Assembly: GCA_001822215.1 (NCBI GenBank)
Contig: MHQD01000032.1
Span: forward strand, 1-34,067
Source of the DNA: Candidatus Sungbacteria bacterium RIFCSPHIGHO2_01_FULL_50_25
GTDB lineage: Bacteria > Patescibacteriota > Minisyncoccia > Sungbacterales > HO2-52-23
Direction of reading: 5' to 3'
DNA: 34,067 nt
In this document: in pieces, positions 33,232 through 34,067 of the stretch
Layout of the letters: every line of letters begins with the position of its first letter
Position numbering within the stretch: position 1 is the first letter of the stretch
Notes under the pieces: generated by a model
What the model saw: the letters and a program-made list of their open reading frames with translations, nothing else
What the model was told of the DNA's origin: nothing
The model's database searches: none
Made by a program: the position numbers and the translations under genes

Positions 33232-34067
33232 CTACGCTTTCTTCCAATAATCTTCCTGCCTCACAAGAAGTTTTTTTGCATGCTCCCGATTCGCCATGAT
33301 TTCTTCAACGATTTTTTCCATCCGAATACCCTGGCTTCCTTTGATTAAAACGGCATCGCCCGGCCGGAGAAGGGATTCAAGCATTTTCCCGGCTGATATC
33401 GCATTTGCGAACGAAAACACTTTCTCTACGCCGCCACGGCTTTTTGCCTTTCGAAGCAATTTCATTTCTTCGCCAATGAGACGCGCCTGAGGGCCGACGG
33501 TGAGGAGAATGTCAACGTATGAGCCGACCATGCGGCCGATTTCGCGATGCGCTTCTTCGGAATATCGCCCAAGCTCAAGCATGTCGCCCAATACCGCGAT
33601 TTTCCTCTTTGCAAAAAGCGACTCAAGGAGTAAAAGTGCTTCTCGCATTGATTCCGGAGCCGCGTTATATGTGTCGTCAATAATAAGCGTGTGCTTTATC
33701 CCCGAAAGAATCCTCAAACGTCCCTGCGGCGGCGCATACTCCGCAAGCGCGGAAACAATCTCGCCGATATCCATCCGCATGAGAATGCCTACAAGCGCGG
33801 CCGCGCCAGCGGCATAGAGCTGGGGCGCGCCGAGGGCTGAAGGCAAAAACACCTGCGTCACTGCGCCTTTGTATTGAATCTTAAATGAAAGCCCGGCGGG
33901 CACGCGGCCGAATTCCTCATCGTTTTTCATGCGAAGCTCGGAATTCATAATCCGAAAATCCGCTTCAAGCGATTTTCCGAACGTGAGCACGCGCGCCGCA
34001 GTACGCACGCGCATTGCGCGCACGGCCGGATCATCCTGGTTCAGGAGCGCGTATCCGTCCGAGGGAA
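33232..34067 (-). CDS. murF: UDP-N-acetylmuramoyl-tripeptide--D-alanyl-D-alanine ligase, 5' end beyond the window
   Basis: C-terminal 278 codons of a Mur ligase. The frame is open to the right edge (GYALLNQDDPAVRAMR, the end of the central ATPase domain). The C-terminal domain has IDDTYNAAPESMREALLLLESL, IAVLGDMLELG and VLIKGSQGIRMEKIVEEI, which together point to MurF rather than MurC, MurD or MurE. The enzyme adds D-Ala-D-Ala to the muramyl tripeptide in peptidoglycan synthesis. The Walker A region and the N-terminal domain are outside the window, and no terminator is obvious downstream. Confidence 0.92.
   Translation of the reverse strand, partial: PSDGYALLNQDDPAVRAMRVRTAARVLTFGKSLEADFRIMNSELRMKNDEEFGRVPAGLSFKIQYKGAVTQVFLPSALGAPQLYAAGAAALVGILMRMDIGEIVSALAEYAPPQGRLRILSGIKHTLIIDDTYNAAPESMREALLLLESLFAKRKIAVLGDMLELGRYSEEAHREIGRMVGSYVDILLTVGPQARLIGEEMKLLRKAKSRGGVEKVFSFANAISAGKMLESLLRPGDAVLIKGSQGIRMEKIVEEIMANREHAKKLLVRQEDYWKKA

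Noticed and set aside
33900..33970. FRIMNSELRMKND segment in MurF, which looks like a translated intergenic repeat
   Set aside because: Aligned to MurF it replaces ordinary residues of the same stretch without adding length, so it is not an insertion.

Overview
The window looks like chromosomal DNA from a candidate-phyla-radiation bacterium (Patescibacteria, most likely a Parcubacteria-like lineage). This is an inference from compact gene packing, short core enzymes (RpoB 1077 aa, RpoC 1214 aa), weak or absent Shine-Dalgarno sequences at most starts, standalone housekeeping genes, and a large Ser/Thr-rich surface protein of a type common in that group. TGA serves as a stop (e.g. the RNase J gene), so the code is the standard bacterial one. 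No phage, CRISPR array or autonomous transposase gene was seen.

Layout, left to right. 1-1692 (-): 5' part of a large repetitive secreted protein. 1693-2600: gene-poor stretch with AT-rich stem-loops, tRNA-Ser(GGA), decayed tRNA-like fragments and copies of a short palindromic repeat. 2600-8171: htpX (-), then corA-like, cysS, dnaB and recR (+). 8198-10496 (-): rplU, a membrane coiled-coil protein and rmuC. 10497-12556: a promoter/terminator/structured-leader region, a lysozyme-like gene (+) and a phosphohexomutase (-). 12632-15739: ychF (+), a DUF5317-like membrane protein (-) and the rpsF-ssb-rpsR operon (+). 15740-16185: no convincing gene. 16186-20085 (-): ftsK-rodZ-like-recA. 20179-27067 (-): rpoB-rpoC with a long leader. 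27353-29769 (+): a small membrane protein, secG and a peptide-binding protein. 29777-32715 (+): tRNA-Leu(CAG), RNase J and trpS. 32718-34067 (-): tRNA-Glu(CTC), a zinc-ribbon protein and the 3' part of murF.

The most striking feature is a family of short non-coding palindromic elements (68-113 bp). They share the terminus YCCCGTTAGA...TCTAACGGGR and are flanked by 4-bp direct repeats that look like target-site duplications (TAAA/TAAA, TAAA/TAAA, CTTG/CTAG, TGAA/TGAA). One lies in a decayed tRNA-like gene and one just upstream of htpX. One lies in frame inside ychF, adding 24 codons. One lies exactly on the start codon of ssb, where the element's terminal A plus the duplicated TGAA rebuilds an ATG. 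A solo right end sits on the rpsR start codon. The pattern resembles the logic of Rickettsia palindromic elements, but I do not recognise this family.

Second theme: many genes have a -10 box only 7-12 nt before the start codon and no Shine-Dalgarno sequence (cysS, rplU, rpsF, ftsK, rpsR, the 27353 gene), which suggests widespread leaderless transcription. In contrast, rpoB has a consensus promoter and a leader of about 195 nt with two strong Shine-Dalgarno-like motifs and two hairpins.
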